This document shows, in pieces, positions 25,797 through 34,992 of a stretch of 48,743 nucleotides of DNA (its first letter is position 1; the number at the start of each line of letters is the position of its first letter). This DNA comes from Aliiroseovarius sp. (lineage in GTDB: Bacteria; Pseudomonadota; Alphaproteobacteria; Rhodobacterales; Rhodobacteraceae), in NCBI RefSeq assembly GCF_030148435.1, contig NZ_JASBTN010000077.1, positions 1 to 48,743 of the forward strand, in the 5' to 3' direction. The translations under genes and the position numbers were made by a program. The notes beneath the pieces are model-generated. The model searched no databases. It was not told the DNA's origin and worked only from the letters and a program-made list of their open reading frames with translations.

Positions 25797-26816
25797 ATGA
25801 AAAAAACCGTTTTTCTTGGCGCGCTGACCGTGGCCGGTCTGGCTGCGGGCGCTTCGGCTGCAGCCACGCTTGATGACGTCAAGGCTCGTGGCAAGCTGAA
25901 CTGTGGCGTCGCCACTGGCGTGCCCGGCTTCGCCGCCCCGGATGCAAATGGCCGTTGGGAAGGGTTCGACGTTTCGGTCTGCCGCGCCGTCGCCGCAGCC
26001 GTTCTGGGCGATTCGGACGCCGTGGAATTCGTGCCGACCACCGGCAAGACGCGCTTCACCGCGCTGTCCTCGGGTGAAATCGACATGCTGGCCCGCAACA
26101 CCACCTGGACCCTGTCGCGCGACGTGGACCTGAAGTTCACCTTCGTGGGTGTCAACTACTACGACGGTCAGGGCTTCATGGTGCCCAAGGATCTGGGCGT
26201 CTCGTCGGCCAAGGAACTGGACGGCGCCACCGTCTGCATCCAGACCGGCACCACCACCGAACTGAACCTGGCCGAGTTCTTCCGCGCCAACAACATGAGC
26301 TACGAGCCGGTCCCGATCGAGACCCAGGCCGAAGCGCTGCAGCAGTACAATGCCGGCGCCTGTGACGTCTACACCACCGACGCCTCGGGTCTGGCCGCTG
26401 CCCGTTCGACCTTCGAGGATCCGACCTCCTCGGTCATCCTGCCCGAAATCATCTCGAAAGAGCCGCTGGGCCCGCTGGTCCGTCACGGCGACAACGAGTG
26501 GGGCGACATCGTGCGCTGGACGCTCAATGCGCTGATCGCTGCCGAGGAATTCGGCATCACCTCGACCAACATCGGTGAACTGTCCGCCGCGGCCGGCGAC
26601 AACCCGGAGGTCAACCGCCTGCTGGGCACCGAAGGCAACCTGGGCGAGATGCTCGGCCTGGACGCCGGTTGGGCCAAGGCCGCGATCATGTCGGGTGGCA
26701 ACTACGGCGAAGTGTTCGAAAAGAACATCGGCGAGAACACCCCGATCGGCCTGGCGCGTGGTCTGAACGCGCAGTGGCGTGACGGCGGCCTGATCTACTC
26801 GCCGCCCTTCCGCTAA
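25797..26816 (+). CDS. aapJ: general L-amino acid ABC transporter, periplasmic binding protein
   Basis: The 339-residue protein has a signal peptide (KK followed by a hydrophobic core, cleavage near ASA-AATL at about 22). The body has GKLNCGVATGVPGFAAPDANGRWEGFDVSVCRAVAAAVLG and TGKTRFTALSSGEIDMLARNTTW, typical of AapJ/BztA, which bind polar amino acids such as glutamate, glutamine, aspartate and asparagine. Start set at 25797 after AGGAAGAGG; an ATG at 25677 precedes the signal peptide. It is the first and likely most expressed gene, since a strong hairpin separates it from aapQ. Confidence 0.95.
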   Translation: MKKTVFLGALTVAGLAAGASAAATLDDVKARGKLNCGVATGVPGFAAPDANGRWEGFDVSVCRAVAAAVLGDSDAVEFVPTTGKTRFTALSSGEIDMLARNTTWTLSRDVDLKFTFVGVNYYDGQGFMVPKDLGVSSAKELDGATVCIQTGTTTELNLAEFFRANNMSYEPVPIETQAEALQQYNAGACDVYTTDASGLAAARSTFEDPTSSVILPEIISKEPLGPLVRHGDNEWGDIVRWTLNALIAAEEFGITSTNIGELSAAAGDNPEVNRLLGTEGNLGEMLGLDAGWAKAAIMSGGNYGEVFEKNIGENTPIGLARGLNAQWRDGGLIYSPPFR

Positions 26817-26824
26817 GCACATCA

Positions 26825-26857
26825 GGAAGGGGCGCGGCAACAACCGCGCCCCTTTCC
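26825..26857 (+). promoter_or_regulatory. hairpin between aapJ and aapQ
   Basis: Stem GGGGCGCGG / CCGCGCCCC (26829-26837, 26844-26852) with AA/TT extension and loop CAACAA, no real T run. In binding-protein operons such hairpins protect the 5' mRNA and give more binding protein than permease. Confidence 0.65.
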
Positions 26858-26925
26858 AATTTACCAATGAGCCCTGACGGCAGCCGAAAACGGCGCCAGA
26901 AAAACAGATCGGGGCCTTACGGGGA

Positions 26926-28206
26926 ATGTCCTATATGACAACGATGACCGACCCTCATCACCAGGGCGGGTTCAAGCTGTCGATGCTTATCTATGACAGC
27001 CGCTACCGCTCGATAACAATCCAGATCGTCGCCTTGATCGGGTTCTTGACCCTGATCGGCTGGCTGATCAACAACACCGGCCAGAACCTCGCCGACCTGG
27101 GCAAGGAGCCCAGCTTCGGCTTCATGACCGAAGGTGCCGGATACGACATCAACCAACGCCTGCTGGACTATACCAGCACCGACACGCACCTGCGCGCTTC
27201 CTTCCTGGGGCTGCTGAATACGCTGCTCGTGGCCGTCATGGGCTGTATCACCGCGACGGTGATCGGCGTGATGGTCGGGGTGGCCCGGCTGTCGCACAAC
27301 TGGATCATCTCGCGCCTGATGGCCTTCTATGTCGAGATGTTCCGAAATGTGCCGGTCCTGCTCTGGATCGTGCTGGCAATGGCGGTCATGATCGAAAGCA
27401 TGCCCAGCCCGCGGGCCTTCCGGGGCGAAGACCCGGCCGCAACGATGAGCCTGTTCGACACGGTGGCCTTTACCAATCGGGGCGTTTACGTGCCCGAACC
27501 GCTGTTTTCCAATAGCCTGGGCAACATTCACCTGTTCGGCACCAGCTCGCTGCGCTTCGACGTGAGCCTCGACCTGATCGTGTTTCTGGTGGTCTTCATC
27601 GGCGGGCTCCTGATCAGCCGGATGATCGGCAAGCGCGCCAATGCGACCCAGGAAAAGACCGGGGTTCGCCCAACCGTCTGGCACATCCGCCTGGCCGTCG
27701 TCGCGGTGCCGACCCTGACTGTGCTCTGGGCACTGGGTTTCTACCTGGGCTACCCCGAGCTGAAAGGCTTCAATTTCGCGGGCGGCACCCACATGCGCAA
27801 CTCGCTGATCGCGCTCTGGCTGGCCCTGTCGCTTTATACCGCGGCCTTCATCGCGGAAATCGTGCGCGCCGGGATCCTCGCGATCTCCAAGGGCCAGACC
27901 GAGGCGGCCTCCGCCCTCGGCCTGCGTCCGCGCCGCACCATGTCGCTGGTGATCCTGCCGCAGGCCCTGCGGGTGATCATCCCGCCGCTGATTTCCAACT
28001 ACCTGAACCTGACCAAGAACAGCTCGCTGGCCATCGCCGTAGGGTACATGGACATCACCGGCACGCTCGGCGGCATCACCATGAACCAGACCGGGCGCGA
28101 GCTGGAGGCGATCCTGCTTCTGATGCTGGTCTACCTGTCCATCTCGCTGACCATCTCGGCGGTGATGAACTGGTACAACAATTCCGTGAAACTGAAGGAG
28201 CGCTGA
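26926..28206 (+). CDS. aapQ: general L-amino acid ABC transporter, permease 1
   Basis: The 426-residue inner-membrane permease resembles AapQ/BztB. About eight hydrophobic segments are visible. The EAA loop ASALGLRPRRTMSLVILPQALRVIIPP at about 325-350 contacts the ATPase. The length over 400 residues, with an extended N-terminal and central portion, is typical of the Aap/Bzt permeases rather than the simple HisM type. The aapM start lies 1 base after its stop. Confidence 0.95.
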   Translation: MSYMTTMTDPHHQGGFKLSMLIYDSRYRSITIQIVALIGFLTLIGWLINNTGQNLADLGKEPSFGFMTEGAGYDINQRLLDYTSTDTHLRASFLGLLNTLLVAVMGCITATVIGVMVGVARLSHNWIISRLMAFYVEMFRNVPVLLWIVLAMAVMIESMPSPRAFRGEDPAATMSLFDTVAFTNRGVYVPEPLFSNSLGNIHLFGTSSLRFDVSLDLIVFLVVFIGGLLISRMIGKRANATQEKTGVRPTVWHIRLAVVAVPTLTVLWALGFYLGYPELKGFNFAGGTHMRNSLIALWLALSLYTAAFIAEIVRAGILAISKGQTEAASALGLRPRRTMSLVILPQALRVIIPPLISNYLNLTKNSSLAIAVGYMDITGTLGGITMNQTGRELEAILLLMLVYLSISLTISAVMNWYNNSVKLKER

Positions 28207-28207
28207 T

Positions 28208-29677
28208 ATGTCCGACCTGCACTTCGTCCGCTCCGAAATGCTGCCCGAACGGGCGCCGCCCGCCTCGACCGTCGGGGTCGTGGGCTGGATGAGCGAAAAC
28301 CTGTTCAACGGCATCGTGAACTCGACCCTGACCATTTTGTCCGTGGCGTTCATCGTCTGGGCGGTCATGGGGTTCCTGGGCTGGGCAATCTCGCCAACCT
28401 GGGCCGCGGCCAACCTGCGTGACTGCCAGGAAATCGTCGCCGGTCATGAAGGCGCCTGCTGGGGCGTGATTCGCGACCGCTGGAAGCAGCTTCTGTTCGG
28501 CTTCTACCCGCAAGAGCTCTACTGGCGCCCGATCCTCAGCTTCGTGCTGCTGTTCATCGCGCTGATCCCGGTGCTCTTTGCCATGATCTCACGCCGCATG
28601 AACTGGTTCCTGCTGCTGGCCGTGCTGGCCATCGGCGCCCTTCAGGTGGGCGGCACGCTGGGCGTTGCCCTGGCCGTGGTCCTGGCCGCAGGTGCCGCTT
28701 TCGTCGGCTTCCAGATGGTCACGACCAACAAGGCCGACCGGGCCGAACAGATCGCGGCCGGGGCGAAACGCCTGCCGAACCCGCTGATTTTCTCGGTGCT
28801 CTACCCGTTCATTGCGCCATGGCTTCTGTGGGGCGGCTCGTTCTGGCTGCCGATCGTCGCGCTCCTGGGCTTTGTCCTGGGCTGGGCGGCCATGCGGCTG
28901 ACCGCCGGTGTGATCGGTACGCTGGGGGCCACCATCCTGGCCTTCGTGGTGCCGGTGCTGTGGTGGCTCTTTGCCGCCGCCGGTTTCGCGGATGTGGCCC
29001 ATGGCATCCTGCCGATGGGGATCGAGGCGGTGGAAAGCCGCCTGTTCGGAGGCATGCTCCTGTCGCTCACGATCGGGGTCGTGGCGATCTCGATCTCGCT
29101 GCCGATCGGCATCGTTCTGGCGCTGGGCCGTCAGTCCGACCTGATGATCGTCAAGGCGCTGTGTGTGGGGTTCATCGAGTTCATCCGCGGCGTGCCGCTG
29201 ATCACGCTGCTGTTCGTGGCCTCGACGCTCCTGAACATCTTCATGCCAAAAGGCACCAACTTCGACATCATCCTGCGCGTCATCATCATGGCGACCCTGT
29301 TTGCCTCGGCCTATATGGCCGAAGTGATCCGGGGCGGGCTCGCGGCGCTGCCGCGCGGTCAGTACGAGGCGGCGGATGCCCTGGGTCTGGATTACTGGAA
29401 GGCGCAACGGCTGATCATCATGCCGCAGGCGCTGAAGATCTCGATCCCCGGCATCGTGTCCACCTTCATCGGCCTGTTCAAGGACACCACGCTGGTGTCG
29501 ATCATCGGCCTTCTGGACCCGCTGGGCCTGTCGAACACCATCCGTGCCCACACGGACTGGGTTGGCATCTACTGGGAACTCTTCGCGGTCATCGCGCTGA
29601 TGTTCTTCGTTTTCTGCTTCTCCATGTCCCGTTACTCGATGTATCTGGAGCGCCGTCTGCGCACCGATCACCGTTAA
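28208..29677 (+). CDS. aapM: general L-amino acid ABC transporter, permease 2
   Basis: The 489-residue membrane protein corresponds to AapM/BztC. Its N-terminal half has several extra hydrophobic segments. The C-terminal half has the permease domain with VCVGFIEFIRGVPLITLLF and the EAA loop ADALGLDYWKAQRLIIMPQALKISIPG at about 395-420. It pairs with AapQ in the inner membrane. The stop is followed after 15 bases by aapP. Confidence 0.95.
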   Translation: MSDLHFVRSEMLPERAPPASTVGVVGWMSENLFNGIVNSTLTILSVAFIVWAVMGFLGWAISPTWAAANLRDCQEIVAGHEGACWGVIRDRWKQLLFGFYPQELYWRPILSFVLLFIALIPVLFAMISRRMNWFLLLAVLAIGALQVGGTLGVALAVVLAAGAAFVGFQMVTTNKADRAEQIAAGAKRLPNPLIFSVLYPFIAPWLLWGGSFWLPIVALLGFVLGWAAMRLTAGVIGTLGATILAFVVPVLWWLFAAAGFADVAHGILPMGIEAVESRLFGGMLLSLTIGVVAISISLPIGIVLALGRQSDLMIVKALCVGFIEFIRGVPLITLLFVASTLLNIFMPKGTNFDIILRVIIMATLFASAYMAEVIRGGLAALPRGQYEAADALGLDYWKAQRLIIMPQALKISIPGIVSTFIGLFKDTTLVSIIGLLDPLGLSNTIRAHTDWVGIYWELFAVIALMFFVFCFSMSRYSMYLERRLRTDHR

Positions 29678-29692
29678 GAGGAGAGACCTGAT

Positions 29693-30478
29693 ATGTCTTC
29701 CATCGAACTCGAAACCCACGCAGACCGTTCCAAGATGTCCGTCTCGGACGAGGTCGCGATTGAAATCTCCGGCATGAACAAGTGGTATGGCAACTTCCAC
29801 GTTCTGCGGGACATCAACCTGACCGTCAATCAGGGCGAACGCATCGTCATCGCGGGGCCCTCCGGGTCCGGCAAGTCGACGCTCATTCGCTGCATCAACC
29901 GGCTGGAGGAACACCAGGAGGGCTCGATCATCGTTGATGGGACCGAGCTGACGTCGGACCTCAAGAATGTCGACAAGGTGCGCTCCGAGGTTGGTATGGT
30001 GTTTCAGCACTTCAACCTGTTTCCGCATCTGACCATCCTGGAAAACTGCACGCTGGCGCCGATCTGGGTGCGCAAGACCCCCCGCAAGGAGGCCGAGGAA
30101 ACCGCGATGCATTTCCTCGAAAAGGTCAAGATCCCCGAACAGGCGTTGAAGTACCCGGGCCAGCTTTCGGGTGGTCAGCAGCAGCGCGTGGCGATTGCCC
30201 GCTCGCTCTGCATGATGCCGCGCATCATGCTGTTCGACGAACCCACCTCGGCGCTCGACCCCGAGATGATCAAGGAAGTGCTCGAAACCATGGTGGAGCT
30301 GGCGGAAGAGGGCATGACCATGCTCTGCGTCACCCACGAAATGGGCTTCGCCAAGGAGGTCGCCAACCGCGTGATCTTCATGGACGCGGGCCAGATCGTC
30401 GAACAGAACGAACCCGAGGAGTTCTTCAACAACCCGCAGTCGGAGCGCACCAAACTGTTCTTGTCCCAGATCCTCTGA
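29693..30478 (+). CDS. aapP: general L-amino acid ABC transporter, ATPase
   Basis: The 261-residue ATPase has Walker [10 protein letters not shown] (about 56-64), Q-loop [11 protein letters not shown], signature LSGGQQQR and Walker [12 protein letters not shown], all intact, as in AapP/BztD. It powers the AapQM permease. It ends the four-gene operon; a terminator and then palindromic element copy C follow. Confidence 0.96.
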   Translation: MSSIELETHADRSKMSVSDEVAIEISGMNKWYGNFHVLRDINLTVNQGERIVIAGPSGSGKSTLIRCINRLEEHQEGSIIVDGTELTSDLKNVDKVRSEVGMVFQHFNLFPHLTILENCTLAPIWVRKTPRKEAEETAMHFLEKVKIPEQALKYPGQLSGGQQQRVAIARSLCMMPRIMLFDEPTSALDPEMIKEVLETMVELAEEGMTMLCVTHEMGFAKEVANRVIFMDAGQIVEQNEPEEFFNNPQSERTKLFLSQIL

Positions 30479-30503
30479 TCTGTGACGCATTGCGAAAGAC
30501 CGG

Positions 30504-30536
30504 AAAGCCCCGCCGAAGTTGCGGGGCTTTTCCTTT
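30504..30536 (+). terminator. terminator after aapP
   Basis: Perfect 10-bp stem AAAGCCCCGC / GCGGGGCTTT, loop of 7, ending TTTTCCTTT. Confidence 0.9.
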
Positions 30537-30573
30537 GCTACGAGCGAAGCGAAGTTGCGATTCCGGCACGGCC

Positions 30574-30717
30574 GCAGGCCGGGCCACGCCTGACCCTCCC
30601 CACGGGAGGGCGTATTGCGACGTTTCAACACCCATGCAGGTCAGCCCCTTTTGCGCCGCCTCTCGCCACACACCCGTTCCGAAACGCCCACCCAGGGTCG
30701 GGCGTGGCCCGGCCTGC
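30574..30717. repeat. dispersed palindromic element, copy C (near-perfect)
   Basis: The 24-nt arms at 30574-30597 and 30694-30717 are complementary except for one position, which would be a G-U pair in RNA. Inside them, CCCCACGGGAGGGCG (30598-30612) pairs partly with CGCCCACCC (30685-30693). The inner part GGGCCACGCC-T-GACCCT differs from copy A (GGGCAGCGCC-C-GACCCT) at two positions where both arms have changed together. It lies between the aapP terminator and rpiB in the same orientation as A and B; 30537-30573 and 30718-30802 show no gene. Confidence 0.8.
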
Positions 30718-30802
30718 TCCCACTTCCCCCAAGATTCCAGTTGAAGCAGTCCCCAAAACCGCGCAGAACCACCCCCACAACCCACAGCCTCGGAGCCACC
30801 CC

Positions 30803-31249
30803 ATGTCCGCAAAACGCATCGTCATGTCCAGCGACCACGCCGCCATCGAGCTGCGCCAGGCGCTGGCCGCCCATATCGCCACCCTGGGTTACGAGGTCGA
30901 GGATATCGGCCCGACCAGCTCCGAGAGCACCCACTATCCCGACCACGGGGCTGCCGCTGCGCGCAAGGTGGCGGGTGGCGAGGCCGACCTCGGCGTGATC
31001 CTTTGCGGCACCGGTCAGGGCATCATGATGGCCGCCAACAAGATTCCCGGCATTCGCTGCGGTGTCTGTTCGGATGCGTTTTCCGCCCGCATGATCCGCG
31101 CCCACAACAATGCAAACATACTGTCGCTGGGCGCCCGCGTGATTGGCGAAGGCCTGGCCATCGACATCGTCGAGGCCTACCTGGGTGCCGAATTCGAAGG
31201 CGGCCGCCACGGCACCCGCGTCGACATGATTACCGCGCTGGAGGGCTGA
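30803..31249 (+). CDS. rpiB: ribose-5-phosphate isomerase B
   Basis: The 148-residue enzyme interconverts ribose-5-phosphate and ribulose-5-phosphate. It shows RIVMSSDHAAIELRQ at the N-terminus (substrate histidine at 12), CGTGQG with C68 in the active-site loop, and HNNANILSLGARVIG. The longer open frame upstream (to 30482) crosses the palindromic element and is rejected. Family members in this class include sugar-phosphate isomerases of related substrate, so the exact sugar is not certain. Confidence 0.93.
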   Translation: MSAKRIVMSSDHAAIELRQALAAHIATLGYEVEDIGPTSSESTHYPDHGAAAARKVAGGEADLGVILCGTGQGIMMAANKIPGIRCGVCSDAFSARMIRAHNNANILSLGARVIGEGLAIDIVEAYLGAEFEGGRHGTRVDMITALEG

Positions 31250-31271
31250 GCTTCCCGCGAAGGCATCAGCA

Positions 31272-31304
31272 AAGCGCGCGTCGAAACTCCGGCGCGCGCC
31301 TTTT
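31272..31304 (+). terminator. terminator after rpiB
   Basis: GCGCGCG (31274-31280) pairs with CGCGCGC (31293-31299), followed by CTTTTG. It also faces the convergent sixA gene. Confidence 0.75.
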
Positions 31305-31321
31305 GTTTGGGGGGCAGCCCC

Positions 31322-31825
31322 TCAGATCAGGTCGCGCGGGACGATGAAATCCACCACCTTGCCCGAGCCCCAGGTCACGTCCGACCAGTCGGCAACGGCG
31401 AAGTCGATGACCGAGGTGGCGCCGGTCGGGTAATGCTGGAACCGCCCGTCACTCGGCACCTGATTCACCAGCGCCTGCGCCATGTAGGCGCTGCCCGGGT
31501 TGTGGGCGATCATCATTACCACGTCCTGGTCGGCCCGTTTCAGAGCGGAAAGCAGTTGTTCGGGTTCGGCCAGATAGAGCGCGTCCAGATACTCCGCCCT
31601 GGGCGGAGCCACCAGCTTGTCGGCGATCTTTGCCCAGGTCTCGCGTGTGCGTTCGGCGGTCGAGATCAGCACCTGCTCCGGCTCATACCCGTGTGTCGCC
31701 AGCCACCGCCCGATCGCCTTGGCGCTGGCCCGTCCACGCTTGTTCAGCGGGCGCTCCCTGTCCGCCATCATCGGGTCGGACCAGGAGGACTTGGCATGGC
31801 GGGTCAGGATAAGGCGCAGGGTCAT
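31322..31825 (-). CDS. sixA: SixA-like phosphohistidine phosphatase
   Basis: The 167-residue protein has the histidine phosphatase core: TRHAKSSW with R9 and H10, then RERPLNKRGR and the second active-site segment MIAHNPGS. SixA proteins remove phosphate from histidine-containing phosphotransfer or PTS-type proteins, but the partner here is unknown. The start overlaps the ferredoxin-like stop by 4 bases, so the two are coupled. Confidence 0.88.
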   Translation of the reverse strand: MTLRLILTRHAKSSWSDPMMADRERPLNKRGRASAKAIGRWLATHGYEPEQVLISTAERTRETWAKIADKLVAPPRAEYLDALYLAEPEQLLSALKRADQDVVMMIAHNPGSAYMAQALVNQVPSDGRFQHYPTGATSVIDFAVADWSDVTWGSGKVVDFIVPRDLI

Positions 31826-32496
31826 GTCTTGTGAAAAGCTCGCATGTGAAAGTGGGATTGTTGCGGCAACCTGCCATAACTCTCGCTGACGGGGCAAGCG
31901 CGCCGTGCCGCACAGCCATGCGTCATGCAGTCCTGCCCCGGTGCAGTGTCCAGAAATGCATGGCATTTTCCCGTGTCGTAGAGCCTGGCCGACAGGGCCG
32001 CGACCGGGCAGGCGGTCCGGCAGGGCTTGTCCTCGCAACGGGTGCAGGGGTTGGGGCCGGTCCCGGGCAGCGCGGCCAGGCCGGGCAGGCGCACCGCGCC
32101 GCGATAGCTGACCATCAGCCCGGCGCGGTCGTGCACCAGCATCGCCACCGGCGAGGGCCAGGCCCGGCCGCTCTTGCGTGCCCAGCGAAAGAACGGTGGA
32201 TAGGGCGGCCCGTCCGAGGGGAACACCGCCGTGCCCCCCCAGGCCGCGGCCAGCGCGCCGATCACCCGTTTCGACCAGCGGTCCAGCGGGTCGGGCGCGC
32301 CATCCAGATACTCGGCCGAGGCGCTGAACACGGCCCAGAACCCCTGCTCGTGCGGGCCCAGCAGAACCACCGTCTCGCCCTCGTCATGCAGCGCGCCGAA
32401 CAGCTCCAGCTGCGCTGTCTCCGGCGCCGGGGTCAGTCTTTCATGAAGGGGAGCTTCAAGCTCCAGCCCAGCCGCGTCGGTCTCTCGTCCTGCCAT
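31822..32496 (-). CDS. ferredoxin-like iron-sulfur protein (QueG-type C-terminus)
   Basis: The 224-residue protein ends in a cysteine-rich region: C151-x2-C154-x4-C159-x3-C163, then C178, C190, C195 and C201. This pattern resembles the [4Fe-4S] part of epoxyqueuosine reductase QueG but without its N-terminal catalytic half. The N-terminal 140 residues match a conserved region seen in alphaproteobacterial ferredoxin-like proteins (GPPYPPFFRWARKSGRAWPS). Role unknown; redox is inferred. This start overlaps the sterol desaturase by 64 bases; a shorter start is possible. It lies between the desaturase and sixA. Confidence 0.78.
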   Translation of the reverse strand: MAGRETDAAGLELEAPLHERLTPAPETAQLELFGALHDEGETVVLLGPHEQGFWAVFSASAEYLDGAPDPLDRWSKRVIGALAAAWGGTAVFPSDGPPYPPFFRWARKSGRAWPSPVAMLVHDRAGLMVSYRGAVRLPGLAALPGTGPNPCTRCEDKPCRTACPVAALSARLYDTGKCHAFLDTAPGQDCMTHGCAARRACPVSESYGRLPQQSHFHMRAFHKT

Positions 32497-33227
32497 TGAA
32501 GCCCTATCACCATACCGTCATGCCCGCCCTCGGGCTGATCCCTGTAGGTGCCGAATATGCGATCCCAGATCGAAAGCGCAAAGCCATAATTGCTGTCGGC
32601 CTCGTAACGATGCACCGAATGGTGCACCCGGTGCATGTCCGGTGTGACCAGCACCTGCCTGAGCACGCGATCCAGCCCCGGCGGCAGGCGCAGATTGGCA
32701 TGGTTGAACATGGCCGAGCCGTTCAGGATCACCTCGAACAACACAACGCCCCAGGCCGGCGCGCCGATCGCATAGACCACGCCGATCTTGATCAGCATCG
32801 AGGCGGCGATTTCCACAGGATGGAACCTGAGCGCGGTGGTCACGTCAAAATCCCGGTCCGCATGGTGTACCCGGTGCAGCCGCCACAGCCAGGGCAGCTT
32901 GTGGAACCCGACATGCTGCGCCCAGATCGCCAGATCCAGCGCCAGAACCGCCAGCACGATGGCGGCCCAGCCGGGCAGGGCAAACTGGTTCAAAAGCCCC
33001 CAGCCCTGTGCCTCGGCATCCAGGGCCGCGCCCACCGCCAGCAGCGGCAGAAAGATCGCCATGGCCCGCGCGGTCAACACGCCCAGAACGACAATCACCA
33101 GGTTGGTTGGCCAGCGCCGGGCGCGGTCGTAGACCCGGGCGCGACGCGGGGCATAGGCTTCCAATGCCGCAAACAGGGCAAACAGGCCCAGAAAGGCGCT
33201 CAGGCGGATGGCGGCTTCATATTCCAT
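32433..33227 (-). CDS. sterol desaturase/fatty acid hydroxylase family protein
   Basis: The 264-residue membrane enzyme carries the di-iron histidine boxes: H105-x3-H109, H118-x2-HH, H136, H176 (NHANL) and H199-x2-HH. These fit a non-heme di-iron hydroxylase or desaturase acting on lipids in the membrane. The substrate is unknown; hopanoid, carotenoid or fatty-acid types are possible. Several hydrophobic segments lie in residues 1-110 and 140-175. Its 3' end overlaps the ferredoxin-like gene; a redox partnership is an inference from this. Confidence 0.88.
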   Translation of the reverse strand: MEYEAAIRLSAFLGLFALFAALEAYAPRRARVYDRARRWPTNLVIVVLGVLTARAMAIFLPLLAVGAALDAEAQGWGLLNQFALPGWAAIVLAVLALDLAIWAQHVGFHKLPWLWRLHRVHHADRDFDVTTALRFHPVEIAASMLIKIGVVYAIGAPAWGVVLFEVILNGSAMFNHANLRLPPGLDRVLRQVLVTPDMHRVHHSVHRYEADSNYGFALSIWDRIFGTYRDQPEGGHDGMVIGLQWQDERPTRLGWSLKLPFMKD

Positions 33228-33282
33228 TCGTCAAATATATCTGCCCACAGGGCGGGGGCAACTCACGAATGGGTCAGGAGGC

Positions 33283-34143
33283 TCAGGCGCGGATCAGCGA
33301 GCCCGCACCGTGATCGGTGTACAGTTCCAGCAGACAGGCGTTGGGCGCCCGTCCGTCCAGGATGACCACCGCGCGTACGCCACCATCCAGCGCGGCCAGC
33401 GCGGTTTCGGTCTTGGGGATCATGCCGCCGGCAATCACGCCCGAAGCGGTCATGTCACGGACCTGCTGCGGGGTCATCTGGGTCAGAACCTCGCCCTTCT
33501 CGTTCTTCACGCCTTCGACATCGGTCAGCAGCAGCAGGCGGTCGGCCTTCAGCGCGGCGGCAATCGCCCCCGCCGCCGTGTCACCGTTGATGTTGAAGGT
33601 CTCGCCATTGCGGCCTGCGCCCAGGGGGGCGATGACCGGGATGATCTCGTCCTCGGCCAGGGCTTTCAGCACATCCACATCAACCTCGGACGGGGTGCCG
33701 ACGAAGCCCAGATCCGGGTTGGTCTGCTCGCAGGTGATCAGGTTGGCGTCCTTCCCCGACAGGCCCACCGCCTTGCCGCCCTCGGCGTTGATCGCCTGCA
33801 CGATACGCTTGTTGACGCGGCCGGACAGGACCATCTCGACCACTTCGACCGTTGCCTCGTCGGTGACACGCTTGCCGTTCACCCAGTCGCTTTCCACGCC
33901 CAGCCTGCCCAGCATCGCGTTGATCATCGGCCCGCCGCCATGCACCACCACCGGGTTCACGCCGACATGGCGCATCAGCACGATGTCGCGGGCAAAGCTC
34001 GCCATCTCTTCATCGTTGCCCATGGCGTTGCCGCCGAACTTGATGACCACCGTCGCGCCGGCATAGCGCTGGAGGTAGGGCAGGGCTTGGCTCAGGGTGC
34101 GGGCGGTGGCGATCCAATCGCGGTTCATCTTTTGCGTCTTCAT
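33283..34143 (-). CDS. argB: acetylglutamate kinase
   Basis: The 286-residue enzyme catalyses the second step of arginine synthesis. The phosphate-binding loop KFGGNAMG, the substrate segment [12 protein letters not shown], and GINPVV-like and SDVEGVK stretches fit ArgB. A position-conserved N-terminal helix (about 1-25) is typical of arginine-inhibited hexameric forms, which suggests feedback inhibition. It is transcribed on the minus strand with no tight neighbour. Confidence 0.95.
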   Translation of the reverse strand: MKTQKMNRDWIATARTLSQALPYLQRYAGATVVIKFGGNAMGNDEEMASFARDIVLMRHVGVNPVVVHGGGPMINAMLGRLGVESDWVNGKRVTDEATVEVVEMVLSGRVNKRIVQAINAEGGKAVGLSGKDANLITCEQTNPDLGFVGTPSEVDVDVLKALAEDEIIPVIAPLGAGRNGETFNINGDTAAGAIAAALKADRLLLLTDVEGVKNEKGEVLTQMTPQQVRDMTASGVIAGGMIPKTETALAALDGGVRAVVILDGRAPNACLLELYTDHGAGSLIRA

Positions 34144-34251
34144 GGTCCGTAAGTCCTCGTTCCACCCGTGTTACGCGGTTGGGGGCAGGGTGCCAAGGGG
34201 CATTGCGCCCGCCTGACGGAGTGTTAGGGTCGCCGCAACGGGAGGTGCGCC

Positions 34252-34986
34252 ATGAGCGACGATCGCAAGACCCTGCTTCTGACCGGCGCGAGCCGCGGCA
34301 TCGGCCATGCCACCGTACGTCGGTTCAATCGCGAAGGCTGGCGCGTGATCACCTGTTCGCGCCACCCCTTTCCCGAAGAATGCCCCTGGGGCGGTGGCCG
34401 GGCCGATCACGTGCAGCTGGACCTGTCCGACCCGGCCGACACGATCAACGCGGTCGAGCTGATCCGTGACAAGCTCGACGGGCGGCTGGATGCGCTGGTG
34501 AACAATGCGGGCGTTTCGCCGAAAGGGCCCAACGGCGAGCGGCTGAATACGCTCAACACCGACCTGATGGATTGGGGCAAGGTCTTTCACGTGAACTTCT
34601 TCGCCTCTGTCGTGCTGGCCCGCGGGCTGCAGGAGGAGCTTGCGGCGGCCAGGGGATCGGTCGTCAACGTGACCTCCATCGCGGGGTCGCGCGTGCACCC
34701 GTTCGCGGGGGCGGCCTATGCCACCTCCAAGGCCGCGCTGGCTGCCCTGACCCGCGAGATGGCCCATGATTTCGGTCCGCTCGGGGTGCGCGTGAACGCC
34801 ATCGCGCCGGGCGAGGTCGAGACCTCGATCCTGTCGCCGGGGACCGAGAAGATCGTCGCCAAACTGCCGATGCAGCGTCTCGGTCAGCCCGCGGAGGTCG
34901 CCGATGCGATCTACTACCTCTGCTCGGATCAGTCCTCGTATATCTCCGGCGCCGAGATCGAGGTGAACGGCGCGCAGCACGTGTGA
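34252..34986 (+). CDS. short-chain dehydrogenase/reductase
   Basis: The 244-residue protein has the Rossmann signature TGASRGIGHAT at 11-21, NNAG at 84-87, catalytic S142 and Y156-x3-K160. It would use NAD(P)(H) on an alcohol or ketone; the substrate cannot be told. GGGAGGTG stands 7 bases before the ATG. It is convergent with engB, and the intergenic space is filled with nested palindromes. Confidence 0.9.
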   Translation: MSDDRKTLLLTGASRGIGHATVRRFNREGWRVITCSRHPFPEECPWGGGRADHVQLDLSDPADTINAVELIRDKLDGRLDALVNNAGVSPKGPNGERLNTLNTDLMDWGKVFHVNFFASVVLARGLQEELAAARGSVVNVTSIAGSRVHPFAGAAYATSKAALAALTREMAHDFGPLGVRVNAIAPGEVETSILSPGTEKIVAKLPMQRLGQPAEVADAIYYLCSDQSSYISGAEIEVNGAQHV

Positions 34987-34992
34987 GGGTGC

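Noticed and set aside
28589-30631. 680-codon minus-strand frame over aapM and aapP
   Set aside because: Antisense shadow; composition as above.
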